Made by a program: the position numbers and the translations under genes
Assembly: GCF_000069785.1 (NCBI RefSeq)
Contig: NC_010528.1
Span: 496,001-560,000, forward strand
Reading direction: 5' to 3'
Origin: Cupriavidus taiwanensis LMG 19424
GTDB taxonomy: Bacteria; Pseudomonadota; Gammaproteobacteria; Burkholderiales; Burkholderiaceae
Length of the DNA stretch: 64,000 nt
In this document: piece after piece, positions 9,210 through 17,685 of the stretch
How positions within the stretch are numbered: the stretch's first letter is position 1
How the letters are laid out: each line of letters begins with the position of its first letter
Notes under the pieces: model-generated
The model's database searches: none
Told to the model about the DNA's origin: nothing
What the model saw: the letters and a program-made list of their open reading frames with translations, nothing else

Positions 9210-9797
9210 ATGACTGACGCGACGCGCAAGGCACGCCGCCGCTTTCTTCATACCACCGGAACCCTGGCGCTCGCCGCCGGCCTGATGCCGTTTGCGCCGC
9301 GCCGCGCGCTGGCGAGCCTGCCCGCCCACGGGGCGCTGGCCGGGCTGCCGGACGCCCGCACGCTGGCTTTCGACCACACCCACACCGGCGAGCGCGTGTC
9401 GCTGGTCTATGCCGTGGGCGACCGTTTCGTGCCCGAAGCGCTGACGACGCTCAATGGCTTCCTGCGCGACCATTACTCGGGCAAGGTCGGCACCATCGAT
9501 CCGCAACTGTTCGACCTGCTGTTCCAGGTCCGCCGCGAACTCGGCACCGACCAGCCGTTCCAGGTCATTTCCGGCTACCGCAGCCCGGCCACCAATTCGC
9601 GCCTGCGCAACTCGCGCGGCGGCGGGGTAGCCAAGCACAGCCTGCATATGGACGGCAAGGCCATCGACATCCGCCTGGCCGGCGTGTCGCTGGCCGATGT
9701 GCGCGATGCCGCCAAGTCCTTGCAGGGCGGCGGTGTGGGCTACTACGAGACCGACCAGTTCGTGCATATCGACACCGGGCGCGTGCGCTACTGGTAA
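9210..9797 (+). CDS. MepK/YcbK-type murein endopeptidase (DUF882, M15 fold), Tat-exported
   Basis: Protein of 195 residues with a twin-arginine signal (RRRFLHTTG then a hydrophobic run and an ARRALA-like cleavage region). The M15-type zinc site is visible as KHSLHMDGKAID (H143, D152 region) and FVHID (H186). Its E. coli counterpart MepK (YcbK) cleaves 3-3 and 4-3 peptide cross-links. It directly follows the transpeptidase that makes 3-3 links, suggesting maker and cutter are expressed together. A hairpin with T-rich flank follows the gene. Confidence 0.9.
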   Translation: MTDATRKARRRFLHTTGTLALAAGLMPFAPRRALASLPAHGALAGLPDARTLAFDHTHTGERVSLVYAVGDRFVPEALTTLNGFLRDHYSGKVGTIDPQLFDLLFQVRRELGTDQPFQVISGYRSPATNSRLRNSRGGGVAKHSLHMDGKAIDIRLAGVSLADVRDAAKSLQGGGVGYYETDQFVHIDTGRVRYW

Positions 9798-9872
9798 GCG
9801 TGGCCCGCGGGACCGTCCGCGATGGATGGCCCCGGCTCGTCGATGGCAACGTCTGTCCGCGAGACCCAAAGC

Positions 9873-9907
9873 AAAAAGCCGCGAACCCTTGCGGGATCGC
9901 GGCTTTT
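9873..9907. terminator. Bidirectional hairpin terminator
   Basis: AAAAGCCGCGA and TCGCGGCTTTT form an 11-bp stem flanked by A-run and T-run, so it can stop transcription from the mepK-like gene on plus and from the tRNA on minus. Confidence 0.75.
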
Positions 9908-9915
9908 CAAATAGA

Positions 9916-9992
<77 letters not shown>

Positions 9993-10072
9993 AACGAAGA
10001 CTGAGATTATACCTGGGCTTTCTCGGCTGTCAACACCTTCCGGCGAAGATTTTGCACGACGCTTCCGTGCAT

Positions 10073-10103
10073 AAAAAAACGGCAGGCCCGCGGGCCTGCC
10101 GTT
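10073..10103 (-). terminator. Rho-independent terminator of the MHS transporter gene
   Basis: A perfect palindrome AACGGCAGGCCCG/CGGGCCTGCCGTT followed on the minus strand by a run of seven T. It lies 22 bases after the transporter stop codon. Confidence 0.9.
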
Positions 10104-10125
10104 CTGCTTGATGCCGCACGACCGC

Positions 10126-11823
10126 TCAGTCGTTGGCGTAGATGTTCACGTCCTTGGTCTCGCGGATAAACAGTGCGCCGATCACGAAGGTGAGCGCGGC
10201 GATGATGATCGGGTACCAGAGGCCGTAGTAGATGTTGCCGTTCTGGGCCACCAGCGCGAACGAGATGGTGGGCAGCAGGCCGCCGAACCAGCCGTTGCCG
10301 ATATGGTAGGGCAGCGACATCGAGGTGTAGCGGATGCGGGTCGGGAACAGTTCCACCAGCATGGCGGCGATCGGGCCGTACACCATGGTGACGTAGATCA
10401 CCAGGATAACCAGGATCACCAGCACCATGATCGTGTTCATCTGCGCCGGGTCAGCCTTGGTCGGGTAACCGGCCGCGGCCATCGAGCTGCCCACTTCCTT
10501 CTTGAACGCCGCGATCTGCTGCTTGCTGGCGTCGTCGAAGCTGTGGCCATTTACCAGCTTGGCATCGAAGGCCTTGATCTCCTTGTCGCCGATCTTGACG
10601 CTGGCCACGGTGCCGGCCGGGGCCTCGACCACTTCATAGCTGGCCGAAGCCTGCGCCAGGGTACGCTTGACGATGTCGCAGGAGCTGCGGAAGTCGATCT
10701 CGCGGGCGATCGGGCTGCCCTGGAACGAGCACTGCTTCGGATCCGCGGTCACCACGATCTGGGCGCTGTGCTGGGCGCGCTCCAGCGCCGGGTTGGCGTA
10801 GTGGGTCAGGGCCTTGAACAGCGGGAAGTAGGTCAGCACGGCCAGCGCGCAGCCCGCCATGATGATCCACTTGCGGCCGATCTTGTCCGACAGCGCGCCG
10901 AAGAAGATGAAGAACGGCGTGCCGATCACCAGTGCGCCGGCGATCAGCAGGTTGGCCGTCTTGGCATCGACCTTCAGCACCTGGGTCAGGAAGAACAGTG
11001 CGTAGAACTGGCCGGTGTACCAGACCACGGCCTGGCCGGCGGTCAGGCCCAGCAGCGCCAGGATCACGATCTTCAGGTTGCGCCATTGGCCGAACGATTC
11101 GGTCAGCGGTGCCTTGGAGGTCTTGCCCTCGGCCTTCATGCGCTGGAACGCCGGCGATTCGTTCATCGACAGCCGGATATACACCGACACGCCAAGCAGC
11201 AGGATGGACACCAGGAACGGGATGCGCCAGCCCCAGGTCTCGAAGTTCGGGCCAGTCGCCTCGCGGCACAGCAGGATCACGATCAGCGACAGGAACAGGC
11301 CGAGCGTGGCGGTGGTCTGGATCCACGAGGTGTACGCACCGCGCTTGCCGTGCGGGGCGTGTTCGGCCACGTAGGTGGCGGCGCCGCCGTACTCGCCGCC
11401 GAGCGCCAGGCCCTGCAGCATGCGCAGCGCGATCAGGATGATCGGCGCGGCCCAGCCGATGGTGGCGTAGCCGGGCAGCAGGCCGACGATGAAGGTCGAC
11501 ACGCCCATGATCAGGATCGTCACCAGGAAGGTGTATTTGCGCCCGATCATGTCGCCCAGGCGGCCGAACACCAGCGCGCCGAACGGCCGCACGATAAAGC
11601 CGGCGGCAAACGCGAGCAGCGCGAAGATGAAGGCCGAGGTCGGATCCAGCCCGGCAAAGAACTGCTTGGCGATGATTGCCGCCAGCGAGCCATACAGGTA
11701 AAAGTCGTACCATTCGAACACCGTGCCCAGCGACGAGGCAAAGATCACCTTGCGCTCTTCGGCAGTCATCGGTGCGTTCTGCGCGCCCCCTCCGGGCACC
11801 GCAACGTTTTGCACGTTTGCCAT
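10126..11823 (-). CDS. MHS-family MFS transporter with enlarged periplasmic loop
   Basis: Inner-membrane proton symporter of the metabolite:H+ symporter family (ProP/KgtP relatives), 565 residues. Twelve helices are readable, with family motifs GTVFEWYDFYLYG in helix 1, GRLGDMIGRKYTF in loop 2-3, GGEYGGAATYVAEH in helix 4-5 and the mirrored GALSDKIGRKW in loop 8-9. Between helix 9 (about 318-337) and helix 10 (about 465) there is an extra periplasmic segment of about 120 residues with two cysteines (C365, C382). Ordinary members are about 430-500 residues. Substrate is not evident; organic acids or betaine-like solutes are typical. It has its own terminator. Confidence 0.88.
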   Translation of the reverse strand: MANVQNVAVPGGGAQNAPMTAEERKVIFASSLGTVFEWYDFYLYGSLAAIIAKQFFAGLDPTSAFIFALLAFAAGFIVRPFGALVFGRLGDMIGRKYTFLVTILIMGVSTFIVGLLPGYATIGWAAPIILIALRMLQGLALGGEYGGAATYVAEHAPHGKRGAYTSWIQTTATLGLFLSLIVILLCREATGPNFETWGWRIPFLVSILLLGVSVYIRLSMNESPAFQRMKAEGKTSKAPLTESFGQWRNLKIVILALLGLTAGQAVVWYTGQFYALFFLTQVLKVDAKTANLLIAGALVIGTPFFIFFGALSDKIGRKWIIMAGCALAVLTYFPLFKALTHYANPALERAQHSAQIVVTADPKQCSFQGSPIAREIDFRSSCDIVKRTLAQASASYEVVEAPAGTVASVKIGDKEIKAFDAKLVNGHSFDDASKQQIAAFKKEVGSSMAAAGYPTKADPAQMNTIMVLVILVILVIYVTMVYGPIAAMLVELFPTRIRYTSMSLPYHIGNGWFGGLLPTISFALVAQNGNIYYGLWYPIIIAALTFVIGALFIRETKDVNIYAND

Positions 11824-12070
11824 TTGTCTCCTCCGTCTGGAATGGATCTCGGGCGGGCGTGATGCGCGGAAAGCGCCGCGCGGCTGGCCGCTATGCCCAG
11901 AGTTGCAGAGGATTGTGGGTGGCGAAACTTACTGCGGTCTGACAGATTCCAGGGCGCCAAAGGCAAAAAACCTCGGGGTATACGCTAGCCGCGGGCAGGG
12001 CTGCCGATGCTGCGCTGCAAGGCTTCGGCGCATGCGCTTGGCACAGTTATGCGCCGTGCGGGGCGTGCGG
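11824..12070. other. Gap between DUF4212 gene and MHS transporter
   Basis: About 247 bases with no gene, long enough for a separate promoter for the transporter. No clear terminator for the upstream two-component operon is visible, so read-through is possible. Confidence 0.4.
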
Positions 12071-12403
12071 CTATGCAGCATCCGCGCCCGGGCCGCGCGA
12101 GGCGCCTTGCGAGGGCATTGCCGGCGGCGGCGCCTCGACGCTTCGGTCATCGGCGTTGTCCCGGTTCATGCGCCAGGCGTACAGGGCGGCCATCAGCACA
12201 TAGACCACCAGCGCGCCCTGCGCGCCGACCCAGAACGAGAACGGCCAGCCAAAGAAGTCGAAGCGCAGGTCGCGTGCAAACCACGCCACCACGAAGGTGA
12301 CCGTAAACCAGACCGCGAGCAGGCCGCAGATCCAGCGCAGGTTGCGGTGCCAGGCGAGGCGATGGCGTGCCTCGGCGCTGCCGGGGGCAGGGGTGTCGTT
12401 CAT
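12071..12403 (-). CDS. DUF4212 small membrane protein
   Basis: Protein of 110 residues with two transmembrane helices (about 23-45 and 56-78). The sequence HRLAWHRNLRWICGLLAVWF and the FFGWPFSFWVGAQG segment are typical of DUF4212, normally the small subunit encoded beside a sodium/solute symporter (SSS family) such as acetate-type permeases. No such symporter gene is in the window. Its ATG overlaps the stop of the sensor kinase gene (ATGA), so it is translationally coupled to the kinase. The Pro/Ala-rich C-terminal tail after residue 85 has no recognised function. Confidence 0.8.
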   Translation of the reverse strand: MNDTPAPGSAEARHRLAWHRNLRWICGLLAVWFTVTFVVAWFARDLRFDFFGWPFSFWVGAQGALVVYVLMAALYAWRMNRDNADDRSVEAPPPAMPSQGASRGPGADAA

Positions 12404-13947
12404 GCTGGCGGAAAGTTCTCGGGACGGCGCAGCGTTACGCGGAAATGCGCGCCGGCCAGGCGTGGCGATTGCTGGTAGACGTGGTCCGTAATCTGGACGT
12501 CGCCGCCGTGCTGCTGCACGATCTCGCGCACGATCGCCAGGCCCAGGCCGCTGCCTTCGGTGTTGGTGCCGAGCACGCGATAGAAGCGCTCCATCACGCG
12601 CTCGCGCTCGGACGGCGCGATGCCCGGGCCGGTGTCTTCCACGTCCAGGTAGGCGAACGGTTCGAACGCGTCGGCGCTGACCCGCACCGTGGCGCGGCCG
12701 CCGCGCGGGGTGTAGCGGATGGCGTTGTCGAGCAGGTTGTTCAGCATCTCGGTCAGCATCAGGCGGTTGCCCTGGACCATCACCGGATGGTCGTCGGCAT
12801 CGAGTCCCAGGTCAATGTCGCGCGCCCATGCCTGCGGCAGCCAGTCCTTCACCACCTCGCGCGCCAGCGCCGCCAGGTCCAGCGCGGCCATGCCGCCGGT
12901 GCCGGCCAGGTTCTCCATGCGCGCCAGCGACAGCAGCTGCGTGACCAGGTGCGCGGTGCGTTCCGAGCTGCCGGCGATCTGCGCCAGCGAGCGCCGCAGT
13001 TCTTCCGGCGACTGCTCGCGCTGCGCCAGCTCGGCCTGCATGCGCAGGCCCGCCAGCGGTGTCTTCATCTGGTGCGCGGCATCGGCGATAAAGCGCTTCT
13101 GGGTCTGCACCGACTGGTCCAGCCGTGCCAGCAGGTCGTTGAACGAACCCACCAGCGGCGTGATCTCCTGCGGCGCGGCGCGCTCGTCGATGGGGCTGGT
13201 ATCGCCCGGGTTGCGCGCGCGGATGCGCTGCTGGATCGCGGTCAGCGGCGCCAGCCCGCGCGACAGCCCGAACCACACCAGCACCACCGCCAGCGGCAGG
13301 ATCACGAACTGCGGCAAGATCACGCCCTTGATGATCTCGTTGGCCAGGCGCGCACGCTTGTCGAGCGTTTCGGCCACCTGCACCAGCACCGGCTGTGTGC
13401 CGCTGACCTGCTTCAGTTCGATATAGGTGTAGGCCACGCGCACGTCGTTGCCGGCCACGCGGTCATCGCGCAGCGATACCAGCCCGGCGTGGCCCTGGTC
13501 GTCCTCGGAAGGCAGCGGCAGGTCTTGGTCGCCGGCGATGTACTCGCCGCGCTTGCCGACCACCTGGTAGTAGACGTTGTCGGTCTCGTCGGCGCGCAGG
13601 ATCTCGCGCGCGGACAGCGGCAGCTGCAGCGTGACGCGGCCGTTGACCTCGCGCACCTGCTGCGACAGCACGATGGCGCTGGCTTCGAGCGCGCGGTCGA
13701 AGGGGCCGTTGGCGATCGACTTGGCCACCAGGTAGGTCACCGCGATGCTCATCGGCCAGAGCAGCAGCAGTGGTGCCAGCATCCAGTCCAGGATCTCGCC
13801 GAACAGCGAGCGCGGCGCGGGATGGGCGGTGCTTTCCTCCAGGTGCGGCAGCGCGTCGGTCAGGTCCTGGTCGGTGACGTCCGGCGTGGAGGACGGAGCG
13901 GGCGCGGCGCGGGGCACGCGCCGCCACGGCAGTCGCAGCAGGCTCAT
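12400..13947 (-). CDS. Sensor histidine kinase, TctE-like
   Basis: Inner-membrane sensor kinase of 515 residues. It has a helix at about 55-78, a periplasmic sensor of about 125 residues containing the TctE-type pattern NVYYQVVGKRGEYIAGD, a second helix at about 207-230, a short linker, HisKA with phospho-acceptor His292 (AAHQMKTPLAG), and a HATPase domain with NNLLDNAIRYTP, DTGPGIAP and GSGLGLAIV. TctE kinases respond to extracytoplasmic carboxylates in characterised cases. It lies between its response regulator and the DUF4212 gene, overlapping the latter by four bases, so the sensed molecule may be the solute handled by the neighbouring membrane proteins. Confidence 0.9.
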   Translation of the reverse strand: MSLLRLPWRRVPRAAPAPSSTPDVTDQDLTDALPHLEESTAHPAPRSLFGEILDWMLAPLLLLWPMSIAVTYLVAKSIANGPFDRALEASAIVLSQQVREVNGRVTLQLPLSAREILRADETDNVYYQVVGKRGEYIAGDQDLPLPSEDDQGHAGLVSLRDDRVAGNDVRVAYTYIELKQVSGTQPVLVQVAETLDKRARLANEIIKGVILPQFVILPLAVVLVWFGLSRGLAPLTAIQQRIRARNPGDTSPIDERAAPQEITPLVGSFNDLLARLDQSVQTQKRFIADAAHQMKTPLAGLRMQAELAQREQSPEELRRSLAQIAGSSERTAHLVTQLLSLARMENLAGTGGMAALDLAALAREVVKDWLPQAWARDIDLGLDADDHPVMVQGNRLMLTEMLNNLLDNAIRYTPRGGRATVRVSADAFEPFAYLDVEDTGPGIAPSERERVMERFYRVLGTNTEGSGLGLAIVREIVQQHGGDVQITDHVYQQSPRLAGAHFRVTLRRPENFPPA

Positions 13948-13995
13948 GTCGGCGAGGTTGCGTTCAGGTCGGTCGCATGGCCTGCGGTGCTGGGA

Positions 13996-14685
13996 TCAAT
14001 GCGGCGCGGCCACCGCCGGCTGGAATTTCTCCAGGCAGTAGCCCAGCCCGCGCACGGTGGCGATGCGGATGCCGCCCACCTCGATCTTCTTGCGCAGGCG
14101 GTGCACATAGACCTCGATGGCGTTGTTGCTGACTTCCTCGCCCCATTCGCACAGGTGGTCCACCAGCTGTTCCTTCGACACCAGGCGGCCGCTGCGCGTG
14201 AGCAGAATCTCCAGCAGGCCGATCTCGCGCGCCGACAGGTCCAGCATCTGGTCGTTCAGGTAGGCGATGCGCCCGACCTGATCGTAGGCCAGCGGCCCGT
14301 GGCGCATCAGCGTGGCGCCGCCGCCGGCGCCGCGCCGCACCAGCGCGCGCACGCGCGCTTCCAGCTCTGACAGGGCGAAGGGCTTGGCCATGTAGTCGTC
14401 GGCGCCCAGGTCCAGGCCCTTGACGCGCTCGTCGACGCTGTCGGCGGCGGTCAGGATCAGCACCGGCAGCATCGCGCCGCGCGCGCGCAGGCGCTTGAGC
14501 ACCTCCAGCCCGGACATGCGCGGCAGGCCCAGGTCGAGGATGAGCAGGTCGAAAGTCTGGGTCGACAGGGCCGAATCGGCTTCCAGGCCATTGGCGACAT
14601 GGTCGACGGCGTAGCCCGAGTGACGTAGCGAACGGGTCAGGCCGTCGGCCAGCACGTCGTCGTCTTCGGCGATCAGAATGCGCAT
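13996..14685 (-). CDS. OmpR-family response regulator, TctD-like
   Basis: Regulator of 229 residues. The receiver domain has acidic residues E7-D8-D9-D10, phospho-acceptor D51 (LLILDLGLP), T79 and K101 ([15 protein letters not shown]). The C-terminal winged helix contains [17 protein letters not shown] and [10 protein letters not shown]. The ATG of [10 protein letters not shown] has GGTGGAGA upstream and is preferred over one 33 bases earlier. It is the first gene of a minus-strand operon with its kinase (48-base gap) and the DUF4212 gene, divergent from recA across a region that holds the recA LexA box. Confidence 0.92.
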   Translation of the reverse strand: MRILIAEDDDVLADGLTRSLRHSGYAVDHVANGLEADSALSTQTFDLLILDLGLPRMSGLEVLKRLRARGAMLPVLILTAADSVDERVKGLDLGADDYMAKPFALSELEARVRALVRRGAGGGATLMRHGPLAYDQVGRIAYLNDQMLDLSAREIGLLEILLTRSGRLVSKEQLVDHLCEWGEEVSNNAIEVYVHRLRKKIEVGGIRIATVRGLGYCLEKFQPAVAAPH

Positions 14686-14751
14686 GGTTGTCTCCACCCT
14701 GGCCGGCATAGCCGGCACCGGTGCGCAACGGGCACGGGGGCGCGAAGGGGC

Positions 14752-14781
14752 TTGCCAAGCATACTGTTTTTTTATACAGTA
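14752..14781 (+). promoter_or_regulatory. recA promoter with LexA (SOS) box
   Basis: The 20-mer TACTGTTTTTTTATACAGTA at 14762-14781 has the palindromic ends TACTGT and ACAGTA of the canonical LexA operator. A -35-like TTGCCA at 14752 lies 17 bases before a -10-like TACAGT inside the box, so LexA binding would block the promoter. It is 139 bases before the recA ATG and 76 bases before the divergent response regulator gene. Confidence 0.9.
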
Positions 14782-14920
14782 CCCGCACGTTCCGCTAGGG
14801 CCGCCCGGGGAGACCCCCTGGAGTGCGGCCGCGCAGACAGCCGGGCCGGCGCAGATGCCGGCAAATGCCGGTGCCGCGCCACATGCGGCCTATTTATACA
14901 CCATTGACTCAAGGACGACC

Positions 14921-15985
14921 ATGGACGACAAGAAGGCAGGTGCCGGCGTGAGCGCCGAGAAGCAAAAGGCGCTTGCCGCCGCGCTCTCCCAGATCGAGAA
15001 GCAGTTCGGCAAGGGCTCGATCATGCGCCTGGGCGACGGCGAGGTCGAAAAGGACATTCAGGTGGTTTCCACCGGTTCGCTCGGCCTGGACATCGCACTT
15101 GGCGTCGGTGGCCTGCCGCGCGGCCGCGTGGTCGAGATCTACGGGCCGGAATCCTCGGGCAAGACCACGCTGACGCTGCAGGTGGTGGCCGAGATGCAGA
15201 AGCTGGGCGGCACCTGCGCCTTTATCGATGCCGAGCACGCACTGGACGTCAATTACGCTTCCAAGCTCGGCGTCAATGTCGGCGACCTGCTGATCTCGCA
15301 GCCCGACACCGGCGAGCAGGCCCTGGAAATCACCGACGCGCTGGTGCGTTCGGGTTCGATCGACCTGATCATCATCGACTCGGTGGCCGCACTGGTGCCC
15401 AAGGCCGAAATCGAAGGCGAAATGGGCGATTCGCTGCCCGGCCTGCAGGCCCGCCTGATGAGCCAGGCGCTGCGCAAGCTGACCGGCACCATCAAGCGCA
15501 CCAACTGCCTGGTGATCTTCATCAACCAGATCCGCATGAAGATCGGCGTGATGTTCGGCTCGCCCGAAACCACCACCGGCGGCAATGCGCTGAAGTTCTA
15601 CGCCTCGGTGCGCCTGGACATCCGCCGCATCGGCTCGATCAAGAAGGGCGACGACGTGATCGGCAACGAGACCAAGGTCAAGGTGGTCAAGAACAAGGTC
15701 TCGCCGCCGTTCCGCGAGGCCTTCTTCGACATCCTCTACGGCCAGGGCATCTCGCGCCAGGGCGAGATCATCGACCTGGGCGTGGATGCCAAGATCGTCG
15801 AGAAGTCCGGCGCCTGGTACAGCTACAACGGCGAGAAGATCGGCCAGGGCAAGGACAACGCCCGCGAATACCTGCGCGAGAACCCCGACATTGCCGCCGA
15901 AATCGAAAACAAGGTGCGCGCGGCACTGGGTGTGGTCGCCATGAACCCCACGGCCGCAGCCGTGGCGGCAACGGTCGAAGACTGA
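14921..15985 (+). CDS. recA: Recombinase RecA
   Basis: DNA strand-exchange ATPase and SOS coprotease, 354 residues, normal for beta-proteobacteria. Walker A is GPESSGKT, Walker B region [10 protein letters not shown], the loop after [14 protein letters not shown] is intact, and the family start ([19 protein letters not shown]) follows a short acidic/lysine N-terminus. The ATG was chosen from these family positions; the frame is open well upstream. A LexA box overlaps its promoter. It is followed by a terminator-like hairpin and then recX, which may be expressed by partial read-through. Confidence 0.98.
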   Translation: MDDKKAGAGVSAEKQKALAAALSQIEKQFGKGSIMRLGDGEVEKDIQVVSTGSLGLDIALGVGGLPRGRVVEIYGPESSGKTTLTLQVVAEMQKLGGTCAFIDAEHALDVNYASKLGVNVGDLLISQPDTGEQALEITDALVRSGSIDLIIIDSVAALVPKAEIEGEMGDSLPGLQARLMSQALRKLTGTIKRTNCLVIFINQIRMKIGVMFGSPETTTGGNALKFYASVRLDIRRIGSIKKGDDVIGNETKVKVVKNKVSPPFREAFFDILYGQGISRQGEIIDLGVDAKIVEKSGAWYSYNGEKIGQGKDNAREYLRENPDIAAEIENKVRAALGVVAMNPTAAAVAATVED

Positions 15986-16013
15986 CCGCGCCGGCGGCCG
16001 CTGCGCCATCCGG

Positions 16014-16047
16014 AAGGCCGGGGCATCGCCGATGCCCCGGCCTTTTT
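16014..16047 (+). terminator. Terminator between recA and recX
   Basis: AAGGCCGGGGCATC and GATGCCCCGGCCTT form a long GC-rich stem with a three-base loop, followed by TTT. In many bacteria partial read-through of such a hairpin sets the low RecX to RecA ratio. Confidence 0.85.
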
Positions 16048-16096
16048 GCTTGGCCCGCAGGCGGCCCGGTCCTCCATCCGCTGATCCCGCTTATCC

Positions 16097-16564
16097 ATGG
16101 CAACCCGTCCCCCGCTGTCGCTGAAGGCCCGCGCCGTCGGCTACCTGTCGCGCCGCGAGCACAGCCGCGCCGAGCTGGCGCGCAAGCTGGCGCCTCACGC
16201 CGAGTCGGCCGAGCAGCTGGAACAGTTGCTGGACGCGCTGGAGCGCGAGAACTGGCTGTCGAACCAGCGCTTCGCTGACAGCCTGGTGCATCGCCGCGGC
16301 GCCCGCTACGGCACCGCGCGCGTGATGCAGGAAGCCAAGACCCACAAGCTCGACAACGAGCAGCTGGGCGAGCTGCAGGAGCGCCTGCGCGCCACCGAAG
16401 TCGAGCGCGCCCGCGAGGTCTGGCGCAAGCGCTTCGGCACGCCGCCCGACACGCCCGAGACCCGGGCCAAGCAGATCCGCTTCATGGTGGCACGCGGCTT
16501 CTCGCGCGCGGTGGTCGGCAAAATCATTCGGGGCGCGGACGAGGACGGCGGCGACGCGGACTGA
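16097..16564 (+). CDS. recX: Regulatory protein RecX
   Basis: RecA modulator of 155 residues, the usual length. It contains the family core LSRREHSRAELARKL, the NQRFADSLVHRR segment and a C-terminal helix set ending VARGFSRAVVGKIIRG, i.e. three tandem three-helix repeats. RecX binds RecA filaments and limits them. It lies just downstream of recA with only a terminator hairpin between them. Confidence 0.93.
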   Translation: MATRPPLSLKARAVGYLSRREHSRAELARKLAPHAESAEQLEQLLDALERENWLSNQRFADSLVHRRGARYGTARVMQEAKTHKLDNEQLGELQERLRATEVERAREVWRKRFGTPPDTPETRAKQIRFMVARGFSRAVVGKIIRGADEDGGDAD

Positions 16565-16888
16565 GCCGCGTGACGAGGCAGCATCGGGAAGTACCTGCGC
16601 TGCCGTCATGTGTATTTCGCTGCGTTGCGTCATCGCGCCATGCCGGCGCCGGGTTCTTGTCGGGGGCGGGAGCCGGTGCCGGCTGGTGCATTGCGGCAAG
16701 GCCGCCCGGCCTGCCGGGGCGCCATGGTCGGCCGACAATCCGGGCGCGACAGTTGCCGCACAAGGATGTTCCCGGCCAACGCGGCATGGCATGTTAAACT
16801 CCCCGGGTTATTCGGTACCCCGGCACCACGGTGCCCCAGCCCCCGGATTCTCCGTAGCCTCCGTATCTTCCGTATTTCCAGCCTGGCC
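16565..16888. other. Intergenic region upstream of the DUF2889 gene
   Basis: About 324 bases without a convincing gene. It holds a small hairpin GGCACC-AC-GGTGCC near 16825-16840, three close copies of TCCGTA around 16850-16875, and an AT-richer patch (GTTAAACT near 16795) that could be a -10 region. Frames open here are composition shadows. Confidence 0.4.
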
Positions 16889-17596
16889 ATGCCTCTGTCC
16901 CAGCCCGTCAACCGCTCCCTGCGTCACCGCCGCGCCATTGCGGCCGAGGCGTACCGGAGGGAGGACGGCCTGTGGGATATCGAGGTGCGCCTGACCGACA
17001 CCAAGCCCCGCGACATCGAACTGGCCGGCGACCGCATCCGCCCGCAAGGCCAGCCGCTGCACGACCTGTGGCTGCGCATCACGATCGACGAGGAAATGAC
17101 GGTGCTGGATGCCGAGGCTTGCTCGGATTGGGTGCCGTACCCGTCTCATTGCGACACGATCGGCCCGGCTTACCGCAAGCTGATCGGGTTGAACCTGCGC
17201 AAGGGCTTTCGCAAGGCGGTGCGCGAGCGCCTGGGCGGCATGCACGGCTGCTCGCACCTGACCGAAGCCGCTGGTGTGCTGCCCAGCACCGCGATCCAGG
17301 CCTTTGCCGGCGAGGTCATCAGTATCCGCGACAACGGCGAGGACGATCCGAATCCGGAGCCGCCCTATCAGTTGAACGGCTGCCACGCCCTGCGTTTCGA
17401 CGGCGAGGTGGTTCGTCAGTTTTACCCGCGCTGGTATGGTCACCAGCCGACGCCCAAGGCAAGGGCCGAGGCCGCGCCTGCCGTCGCATCCGCGCCTCAG
17501 GCGCAGCAGCCCGCGGCCAATGGCGACCGCGGTGGTCACGCAATCGACGGCAACGACGCTGTCCCGGCCGACAGGCCGACCGGCACCTCCGGCTGA
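16889..17596 (+). CDS. DUF2889 family protein
   Basis: Conserved protein of 235 residues. The core matches DUF2889 as I know it: [20 protein letters not shown] at the start, a DLWLRITID strand, [21 protein letters not shown], and HGCSHLTE. Conserved Cys and His residues in the last segments suggest a metal site but no activity is established. The last 45 residues or so are Ala/Pro-rich and probably disordered. Function is unknown. The ATG at [10 protein letters not shown] is chosen because everything before it in frame is low-complexity non-coding-like sequence. Confidence 0.82.
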   Translation: MPLSQPVNRSLRHRRAIAAEAYRREDGLWDIEVRLTDTKPRDIELAGDRIRPQGQPLHDLWLRITIDEEMTVLDAEACSDWVPYPSHCDTIGPAYRKLIGLNLRKGFRKAVRERLGGMHGCSHLTEAAGVLPSTAIQAFAGEVISIRDNGEDDPNPEPPYQLNGCHALRFDGEVVRQFYPRWYGHQPTPKARAEAAPAVASAPQAQQPAANGDRGGHAIDGNDAVPADRPTGTSG

Positions 17597-17685
17597 TTCT
17601 CAGGATCGGCCAGCCCGACGAGAGAGTTCGTCTTCTTTCAGATTCTTCCCTTCTACCTTTTACGCCTACCCGAAAGGAAACACGC

